Below are positions 1 to 6,268 of a stretch of 10,461 nucleotides of DNA, piece after piece. Source of the DNA: CADEED01 sp044871085 (GTDB taxonomy: Bacteria; Pseudomonadota; Gammaproteobacteria; Steroidobacterales; Steroidobacteraceae); the NCBI GenBank assembly GCA_044871085.1, contig JBIOZI010000375.1:1-10461 (forward strand), given 5' to 3'. A program made the translations under genes and the position numbers. Under the pieces are notes generated by a model, which ran no database searches, had not been told where the DNA came from, and was given only the letters and a program-made list of their open reading frames with translations. Positions within the stretch are counted from its first letter, which is position 1. Every line of letters begins with the position of its first letter.

Positions 1-270
1 CAATGCCGCGAGGGTCGATTGACGCAGCTCGTTGGCGAGACGCGCGAGCAGCAGGCGGGCATCGCGCGCCGCCGGCGCCTGCGCGACCAGCGCTTCGAGC
101 TCGGAAAGCGCCTGCGGCTTGCGCCCAGTGCCGGCCAGCAGCCGCGCAAGCGCGAAGCGCAGCTGGGCGTCGGCCGGCGTGCGCGTCAACTGGCCGCGCA
201 GCAGGGCTTCCGCCTCCGCGGGCCTGCCCGCGGTCACGAGCCGCTGCACGTCGTTGAGCACCGCAATCAT
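1..270 (-). CDS. TPR-like repeat protein, N-terminal part, cut by the window edge
   Basis: Read on the minus strand, an ATG at 270-268 opens 90 uninterrupted codons to position 1. The protein begins MIAVLNDVQRLVTAGRPAEA and continues as alanine- and leucine-rich helical pairs. Phrases such as AEALLRGQLTRTPADAQLRF and ALSELEALVAQAPAARDARL have the A-x-x-x-hydrophobic spacing of tetratricopeptide repeats. The start is well fixed: an in-frame TAA lies at 303-301 and no ATG, GTG or TTG lies between. No clear Shine-Dalgarno sequence precedes it. The pattern closely resembles the N-terminus of the TPR-sulfotransferase at 3817-5670, so this may be another enzyme of that type, but its catalytic part lies outside the window. 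It is transcribed away from the receptor gene, from the shared region 271-813. The repeat nature is fairly clear; the sulfotransferase guess is inference. Confidence 0.7.
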   Translation of the reverse strand, partial: MIAVLNDVQRLVTAGRPAEAEALLRGQLTRTPADAQLRFALARLLAGTGRKPQALSELEALVAQAPAARDARLLLARLANELRQSTLAAL

Positions 271-523
271 GGCCGCAAGCGTAAAGCAAAAGCGCCGCCG
301 TTACGCCGCTTCGAAGTAGTTAGACGCGGGCGCCGCGGCGCGCCCGAAACGGCTGCGCGACCGGGTGCCGCCGGCCCGGGATTGCCGGCGAGGCGTCCCC
401 GCCACGAGGCTCCAATGGTCCATATCCCCGGCTTCGTCCCGGGTCCGGGCCGAAAAAATCGCTGTTGCAGAGTCGCAACGCGCTGATGTGTCACCGAAAA
501 AGCTCAAAAACGGACACTGCGAC

Positions 524-537
524 GAATACCAATATTC
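524..537. repeat. AT-rich inverted repeat, possible operator
   Basis: The arms GAATA (524-528) and TATTC (533-537) are exact reverse complements separated by CCAA. It stands out as AT-rich within GC-rich DNA and lies about 110 bp upstream of the proposed receptor promoter. It could bind a dimeric regulator, but five-base arms can arise by chance. Confidence 0.25.
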
Positions 538-643
538 CACGCTGAACCGAATCGCACGCAGAGGGCCCCGGAACCCGATGTATTCCCTGTTGCGGCAGCA
601 ATTTAACTCATGTGGATTTTATGCAACAAAGCCGTCTTGGGTG

Positions 644-672
644 TTGGGAAACCTCGGAACCGTTGATATGAT
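644..672 (+). promoter_or_regulatory. Candidate sigma-70 promoter of the receptor gene (extended -10)
   Basis: A -35-like TTGGGA (644-649, four of six consensus bases) is followed after exactly 17 bp by TATGAT (667-672, five of six). The -10 is preceded by TGA (664-666), which fits the extended TGn motif. Transcription would start near 679 and give a leader of about 135 nt before the ATG at 814. The spacing and the AT-rich setting make this the best promoter in the window. Confidence 0.5.
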
Positions 673-702
673 CCGGCGCAAGGGTGGGTCGCGCGGACGC
701 AA

Positions 703-716
703 ATCTGCTTCCAGAT
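703..716 (+). repeat. Short hairpin in the receptor mRNA leader
   Basis: ATCTG (703-707) and CAGAT (712-716) pair around a CTTC loop. The stem is only 5 bp, so a regulatory role is uncertain. A very short frame, ATG 715-717 to TAA 736-738 (7 codons), begins on its right arm and has no ribosome binding site. Confidence 0.2.
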
Positions 717-769
717 GCTGACGCGGACACACAACTAAAATTATTGGTCGGCAAGGGGTTCGCTCCGTA

Positions 770-820
770 ATGAAGCGTGCAAGGTCGATCGAACTTAATC
801 TCAGGAGTCAAAGATGTTGA
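770..820 (+). CDS. Possible 16-codon leader peptide overlapping the receptor start
   Basis: ATG at 770-772 opens MKRARSIELNLRSQRC, ending at TGA 818-820, seven bases inside the receptor gene. AAGGGG (752-757) could be a Shine-Dalgarno sequence but lies 12 nt away, farther than usual. Its last codons cover the receptor's own ribosome binding site, so translation of one could influence the other. There is no similarity evidence and it may be chance. Confidence 0.15.
   Translation: MKRARSIELNLRSQRC
803..807 (+). promoter_or_regulatory. Ribosome binding site of the receptor gene
   Basis: AGGAG lies six bases upstream of the ATG at 814. It is one of the few strong Shine-Dalgarno sequences in the window and fixes the receptor start, which is also supported by the signal peptide that follows. 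Confidence 0.8.
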
Positions 821-3735
821 ATTCCTCTCTCAAGAATTCAGTACGTCTTGCATTAGCCACAGCCGCCACCGCGTCGATGACGCAGCAGGCAGCGATGGCG
901 CAAGACCAGGGTGCTTCGGACACCGAAGGGAAGATGGACGAGGTCATGGTCACGGGTTCGCGCATTCGCCGCGTGGACGCCGAATCGGCCAGCCCGATCC
1001 TCACGATCGACCAAGCCGCCATCGAAAAGGCGGGCGTGACATCCGCCGGCGACCTGCTGCAGAGATTGCCCACCATTTCCGGTTCCGCCGTCAACCCGGC
1101 GGTGAACAACGGCGGCGGCTTCGGTGAAGCCAACGTCGAGCTGCGCGGCCTCGATGCCAAGCGCACTCTCGTCCTCTTGAACGGCCGCCGGCTCGGACTC
1201 GTCGGCGCCAGCGACGCCACCGACATCAACCTGATCCCCGTGAACCTCATCGAGCGCGTCGACGTGCTCAAGGAAGGCGCGGGCGCCATCTACGGCTCCG
1301 ATGCCATCGCGGGTGTCGTGAACTTCATCACGCGCAAGGACGTGGAAGGCGCGGAGCTCTCCGCGACCTACGGCCAGACCGCTGAAGGCGACGGCGCCAC
1401 GCAGAACATCAACCTGCTGTGGGGTACGTCGGGCGACAACTTCCGGTTCAGCATCAACGGCAATTATCAGAAGGCCGACAAGGTCTCCGCGGGCGACCGC
1501 GACTTCTCGCGCTTCGCGATTTACTACTATTCGGGCACGGGCACCGCGCCCGGTGGCGAAATCTTCCCCGGCGGCTCGAGCCGCGTGCCGACCGGCCGCT
1601 TCTATCTGCCGGCAACGGTTCCGGGCAACGTGCCCGCCGGCCTCGCCGGCTGCGGCAGCGTGACCCGCGTCGAGGGCGCCGCCGGCGACGCGCTCACCGC
1701 GGCCAACTTCCGCTGCTACGTCGGCTCGCAGGACGCGTACAACTACCAGCCGTTCAACCTGATCATGACGCCGCAGGAGCGCGGCTCGGTCTTCGCGAAC
1801 TACGAGTACGACATCAACGACGCCATGCAGCTCTACACCGAGCTGCTCTACAGCCGCACGAGCTCGGGCTTCCAGATCGCGCCGCTGCCGTTCGACTCGC
1901 AGGCCGACGACGTCATCATCTCGGCGCAGAGCTACTACAACCCGTTCGGCTACGCCTTCGGCGGCCAGACCGGCAATCCGAACCTCACGGTGCGCATGGA
2001 AGCCCTGGGCAATCGCCGCAGCGAGACCTCGTCGGATTCCAAGGTGGCAAAGGCCGGCATGCGTGGCCCGCTGTTTGGCACGGAATGGAACTATGACGTG
2101 ATGGCCGGCTACAGCCGGATCGATCAGGTCAATTCGGTGTTCGGCTACCTCTATCAGCCGGGTCTGGCGGGCGCGTTCGGTCCGTCCTTCTTGAACGACA
2201 ACGGCACGGCCGGCAATCCGGCCGACGACTTCGTCCAGTGCGGCACGTCGGCCAATCCGATTCCGCGCGGCCAGTGCACGCCGGTGAACATCTTCAACCT
2301 GCAGGACCCCGCGCAGGTCCAGGCACTCAAGACCATCTCCTCCGGGTACTCCACCGAGCGCGTTTTCGCTTCGAAACAGGCATCGTTGGCGTTGGACGGC
2401 AAGATATTCAGCATGCCGGCGGGCGATGCGCTCATGTCCGTGCAGGCCGACTACCTCGACCTGCGCGGTGACTTCAACGTCGACTTCCTGATCACGGCGA
2501 CGCCGCCCAACTTCCTGAACTGCTATCTCGCGCAGGAAACCTGCTCGGGACCGAATGGCGGCGGCTACGACGTGAAGGAGCTCTCGGCGGAAATCTTCCT
2601 GCCCCTCGTGAAGGACATGACGGGCGTGCAGGCGTTGAACCTGACCATCGGCTCGCGTTATTCCGACTACTCGCTGTTCGGCAACACGACGAACTCGACC
2701 GTCAAGCTCGAGTACCGTCCGGTGAACGACATCCTGCTGAGCGCCACGTTTGCCGAAGTGTTCCGCGCGCCGACCATCCTCGACCTGTACGCGGCGCCGA
2801 CCAACAACTCGTCGACCTTCGCCGATCCCTGCGTGGGTTTGACGGTGCCCCGTATCAACGCCAACCCGAACCTGGCGGCCATGTGCATCGACGTGCCGAC
2901 GGACGGCTCGTTCACACAGCCCAACGGCCAGGTCACAGGCCTGCTGCAGAGCAACCCGGATCTCGATCCCGAGACGGGCGACGTCACAACCGTGGGTCTC
3001 ACGTGGCAGCCGGGCTTCCTCAACAACAACTTCTCGATCCGGGTCGACTACTGGAACTACGAGATCGACGGAGTCATCACGCAGCTCGACACCACGTACA
3101 GCGCTCGCGTGTGCGTACTCACCGGGGATCCGACGTACTGCGGTCTCGTGACGCGACTCAACGACGCCAACAACGCGGGCACGATCCTCGTGTTCCGTCA
3201 GCCGACCATCAACCTCGGCACGTTGGAGACGGACGGCGTCGACATCGGCGCGCGGTACTCGTTCAAGGACACGGGCATCGGCGACTTCGCATTCCAGGTC
3301 GACTGGACGCACATCAACAAGTACGTGAACACGGCGCCGAACGCGGATCCGGTGGACACGGTTGGTACCTACAACCGCCAGTTCGGCAACTACGCCAAGA
3401 ACCGCGCCCAGGCTAGTGTCGGCTGGAACATGGCTTCCTTCGATGCCCAGCTCTCGGCCCGGTACATCGACGGAATCTCGCTGCTGCTGCCCATCGGCGG
3501 TCTGATCGAAGAAGAGGACAACGTGCCGTGGGTGGTCGGCTCGCGTACGTACTTCGACCTCTTCGTCGGCTACCAGATCAGTGACGACCTGAAGGTGTCG
3601 CTGTCGGGGACGAACCTGACGGACAAGCAGCCGCCGCTGCTGTTCCAGAACAACGTCACCAATGCGAACACCGACGTGAACACGTACGACACCCTGGGCC
3701 GCAGATTCTCGGTCTCGGCCTCGTACATGTTCTGA
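814..3735 (+). CDS. TonB-dependent outer-membrane receptor
   Basis: The product (973 aa) should be an outer-membrane barrel that takes up a bound ligand using TonB/ExbBD energy. Residues 1-30 form a signal peptide (K7, R11, a hydrophobic core, then AMA before QDQ). A TonB-box-like DEVMVTGSR is at 42-50. The plug domain spans about 50-180, with ELRGLDAKRTLVLLNGRRL (109-127), VDVLKEGAGAIYGSDAIAG (149-167) and VVNFITRKD. The barrel follows, with FRAPTILDLY near 650, NPDLDPETG near 714, GTNLTDKQPP near 932 and a terminal SASYMF ending in Phe, the usual signal for barrel assembly. Ten cysteines fall into five close pairs (280/301, 476/488, 570/577, 673/691, 767/776), probably disulfides in surface loops. 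The size is normal for the family and the gene is intact. The ligand cannot be read from the sequence. The gene has its own promoter, ribosome binding site and downstream hairpins. The neighbouring sulfotransferase and oxygenases suggest a shared pathway (inference). Confidence 0.95.
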   Translation: MLNSSLKNSVRLALATAATASMTQQAAMAQDQGASDTEGKMDEVMVTGSRIRRVDAESASPILTIDQAAIEKAGVTSAGDLLQRLPTISGSAVNPAVNNGGGFGEANVELRGLDAKRTLVLLNGRRLGLVGASDATDINLIPVNLIERVDVLKEGAGAIYGSDAIAGVVNFITRKDVEGAELSATYGQTAEGDGATQNINLLWGTSGDNFRFSINGNYQKADKVSAGDRDFSRFAIYYYSGTGTAPGGEIFPGGSSRVPTGRFYLPATVPGNVPAGLAGCGSVTRVEGAAGDALTAANFRCYVGSQDAYNYQPFNLIMTPQERGSVFANYEYDINDAMQLYTELLYSRTSSGFQIAPLPFDSQADDVIISAQSYYNPFGYAFGGQTGNPNLTVRMEALGNRRSETSSDSKVAKAGMRGPLFGTEWNYDVMAGYSRIDQVNSVFGYLYQPGLAGAFGPSFLNDNGTAGNPADDFVQCGTSANPIPRGQCTPVNIFNLQDPAQVQALKTISSGYSTERVFASKQASLALDGKIFSMPAGDALMSVQADYLDLRGDFNVDFLITATPPNFLNCYLAQETCSGPNGGGYDVKELSAEIFLPLVKDMTGVQALNLTIGSRYSDYSLFGNTTNSTVKLEYRPVNDILLSATFAEVFRAPTILDLYAAPTNNSSTFADPCVGLTVPRINANPNLAAMCIDVPTDGSFTQPNGQVTGLLQSNPDLDPETGDVTTVGLTWQPGFLNNNFSIRVDYWNYEIDGVITQLDTTYSARVCVLTGDPTYCGLVTRLNDANNAGTILVFRQPTINLGTLETDGVDIGARYSFKDTGIGDFAFQVDWTHINKYVNTAPNADPVDTVGTYNRQFGNYAKNRAQASVGWNMASFDAQLSARYIDGISLLLPIGGLIEEEDNVPWVVGSRTYFDLFVGYQISDDLKVSLSGTNLTDKQPPLLFQNNVTNANTDVNTYDTLGRRFSVSASYMF
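819..839 (+). repeat. Paired GAATTC sites at the start of the receptor coding sequence
   Basis: GAATTC occurs at 819-824 and again at 834-839. Since the hexamer is self-complementary, the two copies can pair as a 6-bp stem around a 9-base loop just inside the start codon. This could affect translation initiation but may be chance. Confidence 0.2.
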
Positions 3736-3744
3736 TCCGGCCGC

Positions 3745-3760
3745 GAGGCCGATCGGCCTC
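3745..3760. repeat. Perfect 16-bp palindrome after the receptor stop codon
   Basis: GAGGCCGATCGGCCTC reads the same on both strands. In RNA it gives a 6-bp stem with a GATC loop. It lies nine bases after the stop codon and four bases before the longer terminator hairpin, so the receptor transcript ends in two tandem hairpins, which could protect its 3' end. Confidence 0.6.
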
Positions 3761-3764
3761 CTCC

Positions 3765-3800
3765 AAGGGCCGCGTGGCATTTGCCACGCGGCCCTTCGTT
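3765..3800 (+). terminator. Strong hairpin, likely transcription terminator of the receptor gene
   Basis: Positions 3765-3779 and 3782-3796 are perfect 15-base reverse complements (AAGGGCCGCGTGGCA and its partner) around TT, so the real loop is about four bases. The downstream tail (CGTTTCGT) is only moderately T-rich. It may therefore be a partial or bidirectional terminator that lets some transcription continue into the sulfotransferase gene 20 bp downstream. Confidence 0.75.
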
Positions 3801-3816
3801 TCGTAGGGTCGCTGCC

Positions 3817-5670
3817 GTGAACTCTTCCGCGGATCTTTACGCCTCCGTCGAACGCGCCGGATCGCTGCTGGCCGAGGGCAAGTACGCGCCGGCAGAAGCC
3901 GAGGCGCGCGCGGTGCTCGCGCGCTCGCCGGGCGACGTCGGCGCGCGCGTGGTGCTCAACGCCTGCCTGCAGCTCACTCGGCGTTTCGGAGAGGCCGTCA
4001 CCGTGGCCGAATCGCTGGTGCTGAGCGCGCCGCAGGAGCCCGCGCACTGGGTCAATCTCGGCACGGCGCGGCGGGGCGTGAAGCAGCACGACGCGGCGTT
4101 GGAGGCGTACGCGCGCGCGGCCACGCTCGGGGCATCGGGCCCGGAATTCGCATTCAACGTGGCGCTGACGCACATCCAGCGTGGGGACCTGGATTCCGCG
4201 CGCTCATTGCTCGAGGGCGCGACGAAGCAAGACCCGCTCGACGGCGAGATACGTATTTTCTATGCACAGGTTTGCTACGAAACCTTGCGTCTCGATGAAG
4301 CCAGCGCGGCGCTCGCGGACTGGCAGACTCTGCAACGACTCGACACCACGCAGATTGCGAACATTGCCCTGCTGCTCATGAATCTCGGCGAGACGCGCAG
4401 GGCCGAGGTCGCGATGCGCCAGGCGCGCGCCGACAAGGCGGCGCCGGCCGGGGCGATGCTCACGGTGATCACGCTGCTCGAGCGCACCAATCGGCTGGTC
4501 GAGGCGCGCGAGCTCATGGATCGCCTGCTCGCCGATCCGAAGGTCGAGATCCTGATGCCGGAGCGCATGGCGCTCGAGGGCCAGATCCTGCAGCGTGAGG
4601 GCAGACACTCCGAAGCGGAAGCGCTGTTCACGCGTGCATTGCCCGGAAAGGAGGATTTCCACCGCCGTCATCACCTGCTTTTTCCCATCGCGAGCTCTCT
4701 CGATGCGCTGGGCCGCTACGATGACGCCTGGCGCGTGCTCGCCGAGGCACATGCCTCGCAGGTGGAAGCAATTCAGCGGCACTCGCCGGAGTGGTCGTTC
4801 CGAGCCATGCCCGACATGGCCGTGACCGAGCTCGGCTGCGAGGCCGGCGACGTCGCAGCCTGGGATCACACCGGCGCTCCGTCCACCGCCGAGAGCCCGG
4901 TGTTCGTCGTCGGCTTTCCGCGCTCGGGCACCACGCTGCTCGAGCTCGCGCTCGATGCGCATCCGCAATTGAAGTCGATGGACGAGCAGCGCTTCGTGCA
5001 GGACGCGCTCGATGAGCTCGTGGCCGAAGGCGCCACCTACCCACGCCACTTGCGCGACCTGTCGCGCGATGCGCTCGACCGCGTACGAGCCCACTATTGG
5101 AAGCGCGTGGCGAAGAAAGTCACGCTCGCGCCCGGCCAGCGACTGGTGGACAAGAATCCGCTGAACATCCTGCGCCTGCCCGTGATCCGGCGCGTGTTTC
5201 CGAACGCGCGCACCCTGCTCGCGGTGCGTCACCCCTGCGACGTGATCCTGTCGTGCTACATGCAGCAGTTCCGCGCGCCGGATTTCGCGCTGCTGTGCCG
5301 GAGCATCGAGTCGCTGGCGCACGGCTTCCGGCGCACGTTTGACTACTGGTATGCGCAGGCGGCCCTGGTCGGGCCCGCGGTGCACGAGCTGAAATACGAG
5401 GAGCTGGTGCGCAATTTCGACGCCGGCATGCGCGCAGTGACCGATTTCCTCGAGCTGCCGTGGGACGAGGCCATGTTGCGTCCGGCGGAACGCGCGCAGG
5501 CCAAGGGTTACATCAGCACGCCCAGCTACGCGCAGGTGACGCAGCCGGTGAACCAGAAATCCGTGGATCGCTGGCGGCGCTACGAGAAATACTTTGCCGC
5601 CGCGCTGCCGCCGCTCGAGCCGTACTTCGCGCGCTGGGCTTATGCCGGCGCCGCGGTGAACAGCAGGTAG
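3817..5670 (+). CDS. TPR-containing sulfotransferase, tyrosylprotein-sulfotransferase-like
   Basis: The enzyme should transfer sulfate from PAPS to an acceptor in the cytosol; it has no signal peptide or membrane segment. I choose GTG 3817 (617 aa, VNSSADLYASVERAGSL). The frame could open at TTG 3781, but that lies inside the terminator hairpin. A weak GTAGGG lies upstream of the GTG. Residues about 10-320 are TPR-like helical pairs, expected to bind a protein. The sulfotransferase domain follows: 5'-phosphosulfate loop VVGFPRSGTT (364-373), LDAHPQLKSMDEQRF (379-393), DKNPLN (445-450), the 3'-phosphate motif RHPCDVILS (471-479) and SYAQVTQPVNQKSVDRW (570-586). From memory of human TPST2, E390, R392, K446 and S570 line up with its E99, R101, K158 and S285. 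This supports a protein-tyrosine acceptor, although related domains sulfate other substrates. The last 31 bp overlap the convergent oxygenase gene. Confidence 0.88.
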   Translation: MNSSADLYASVERAGSLLAEGKYAPAEAEARAVLARSPGDVGARVVLNACLQLTRRFGEAVTVAESLVLSAPQEPAHWVNLGTARRGVKQHDAALEAYARAATLGASGPEFAFNVALTHIQRGDLDSARSLLEGATKQDPLDGEIRIFYAQVCYETLRLDEASAALADWQTLQRLDTTQIANIALLLMNLGETRRAEVAMRQARADKAAPAGAMLTVITLLERTNRLVEARELMDRLLADPKVEILMPERMALEGQILQREGRHSEAEALFTRALPGKEDFHRRHHLLFPIASSLDALGRYDDAWRVLAEAHASQVEAIQRHSPEWSFRAMPDMAVTELGCEAGDVAAWDHTGAPSTAESPVFVVGFPRSGTTLLELALDAHPQLKSMDEQRFVQDALDELVAEGATYPRHLRDLSRDALDRVRAHYWKRVAKKVTLAPGQRLVDKNPLNILRLPVIRRVFPNARTLLAVRHPCDVILSCYMQQFRAPDFALLCRSIESLAHGFRRTFDYWYAQAALVGPAVHELKYEELVRNFDAGMRAVTDFLELPWDEAMLRPAERAQAKGYISTPSYAQVTQPVNQKSVDRWRRYEKYFAAALPPLEPYFARWAYAGAAVNSR

Positions 5671-6242
5671 GTAGAGAGAATGAACTTGTCGCCGGACTCG
5701 GGCGGCAGGCCCTCGTGCTGATACATCCAGTACGGTGGAAACATCAGCAGGCGCCCGGCGCGCGGCATGACTTCGACACCGAGCCTCGGGAAGCGCGTGC
5801 CGCCGCCGTCGGCGACGTCATTGAGATACCAGAGCAGGACGAGATAGCGATTCGCCAGATGATTGATCGCATCGAAATGCAGTTGAAAGCGTTCGACCGG
5901 GCCAGCCCGGCCCACGGGCCGGTAGCGCTTGAGGACGAGATCGGCCGACGCCTGCGAATTCGGCACGGGGATGTCGAGGCTGACGTCGGCGTTGTAGCGC
6001 GCCAGGGCCTCGTCGATGCGATTGCGAAAGAACGCGGCCGTCGCCGGATCGCCGTGCTTCGTGAGATTCAGCTCCGTCCAGGCCGAATCCTCGAGTCCCG
6101 CGCGCACCTCGCGGCCGTTGCGCGCATGGTGCGCGCTCAGCGCATCGAAGCCCTTGAGCAGGCGCGCGCACCAGGTGGCCGGCAGCGCGTCGTCGTAGAC
6201 GCGGATGAAGGCACGCAGGTCCTGGTGCGGGTTCGGGAACAT
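5640..6242 (-). CDS. 2-oxoglutarate/Fe(II) dioxygenase, prolyl-4-hydroxylase type
   Basis: This 200-aa protein looks like a compact 2OG-FeII_Oxy_3 enzyme, which hydroxylates a substrate using O2 and 2-oxoglutarate. The iron ligands are visible: H122 and D124 in FQLHFDAINH and H176 in MYQHEGLPP. K186 in DKFILSTYL is in the place of the basic residue that binds the 2-oxoglutarate carboxylate. The stretch LVLLWYLNDVADGGGTRFPR followed by VMPRAGRLLMFPP (159-170) is typical of the family. There is no signal peptide, so it should be cytosolic. ATG 6242-6240 is preceded by AGGA at a spacing of about 8 nt. It is convergent with the sulfotransferase (31-bp overlap) and divergent from the next gene (26-bp gap). 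The substrate is unknown: proline in a protein is one possibility, another amino acid or a small molecule also possible. The family call is confident. Confidence 0.88.
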   Translation of the reverse strand: MFPNPHQDLRAFIRVYDDALPATWCARLLKGFDALSAHHARNGREVRAGLEDSAWTELNLTKHGDPATAAFFRNRIDEALARYNADVSLDIPVPNSQASADLVLKRYRPVGRAGPVERFQLHFDAINHLANRYLVLLWYLNDVADGGGTRFPRLGVEVMPRAGRLLMFPPYWMYQHEGLPPESGDKFILSTYLLFTAAPA

Positions 6243-6268
6243 CGCGCGTATCCTATCTTTCCACGCCC
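6243..6268. promoter_or_regulatory. 26-bp gap between two divergent start codons
   Basis: Only 26 bp separate the minus-strand ATG (6242) from the plus-strand ATG (6269). The minus gene has an AGGA ribosome site here. The plus gene has no Shine-Dalgarno sequence. TATCCT (6249-6254) could serve as a plus-strand -10 and would give a transcript with a leader of only about 7 nt. Promoters of both genes must reach into each other's coding region. Confidence 0.35.

Larger units (their letters stand above)
271..813. other. Divergent intergenic regulatory region
   Basis: This 543-bp gap separates two genes that point away from each other. The left part (271-450) is very GC-rich and holds a 7-bp-stem inverted repeat at 327-346 (arms CGGGCGC and GCGCCCG). 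The right part (about 480-800) is clearly richer in A+T, as expected of promoter DNA. It contains an inverted repeat at 524-537, a promoter candidate at 644-672 and a leader of roughly 135 nt. The reading frames that cross the region give arginine- and proline-rich nonsense without domain character. I found no convincing promoter for the minus-strand gene. Confidence 0.6.

Noticed and set aside
327..346. GC-rich hairpin taken as a terminator
   Set aside because: It has no T-tract on either strand and lies upstream of both divergent genes, so no transcript is expected to end there.
267..540. Minus-strand small frames in the divergent intergenic region (267-494 and 301-540)
   Set aside because: They show no domain or hydrophobic pattern, and lie in or beside GC-rich repeats and promoter-like DNA.
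3781..3816. TTG start for the sulfotransferase, 12 codons upstream
   Set aside because: It falls inside the terminator hairpin and the added residues do not look like protein; GTG 3817 is better placed.
853..4173. Open frame of 1106 codons on the minus strand across the receptor gene
   Set aside because: It is the mirror of a GC-rich gene, full of Arg, Val and His without domains, and the receptor on the other strand is unmistakable with signal peptide, plug and barrel end.
4204..5385. Minus-strand open frame of 393 codons opposite the sulfotransferase
   Set aside because: The composition is shadow-like and the plus strand carries clear PAPS-binding motifs.
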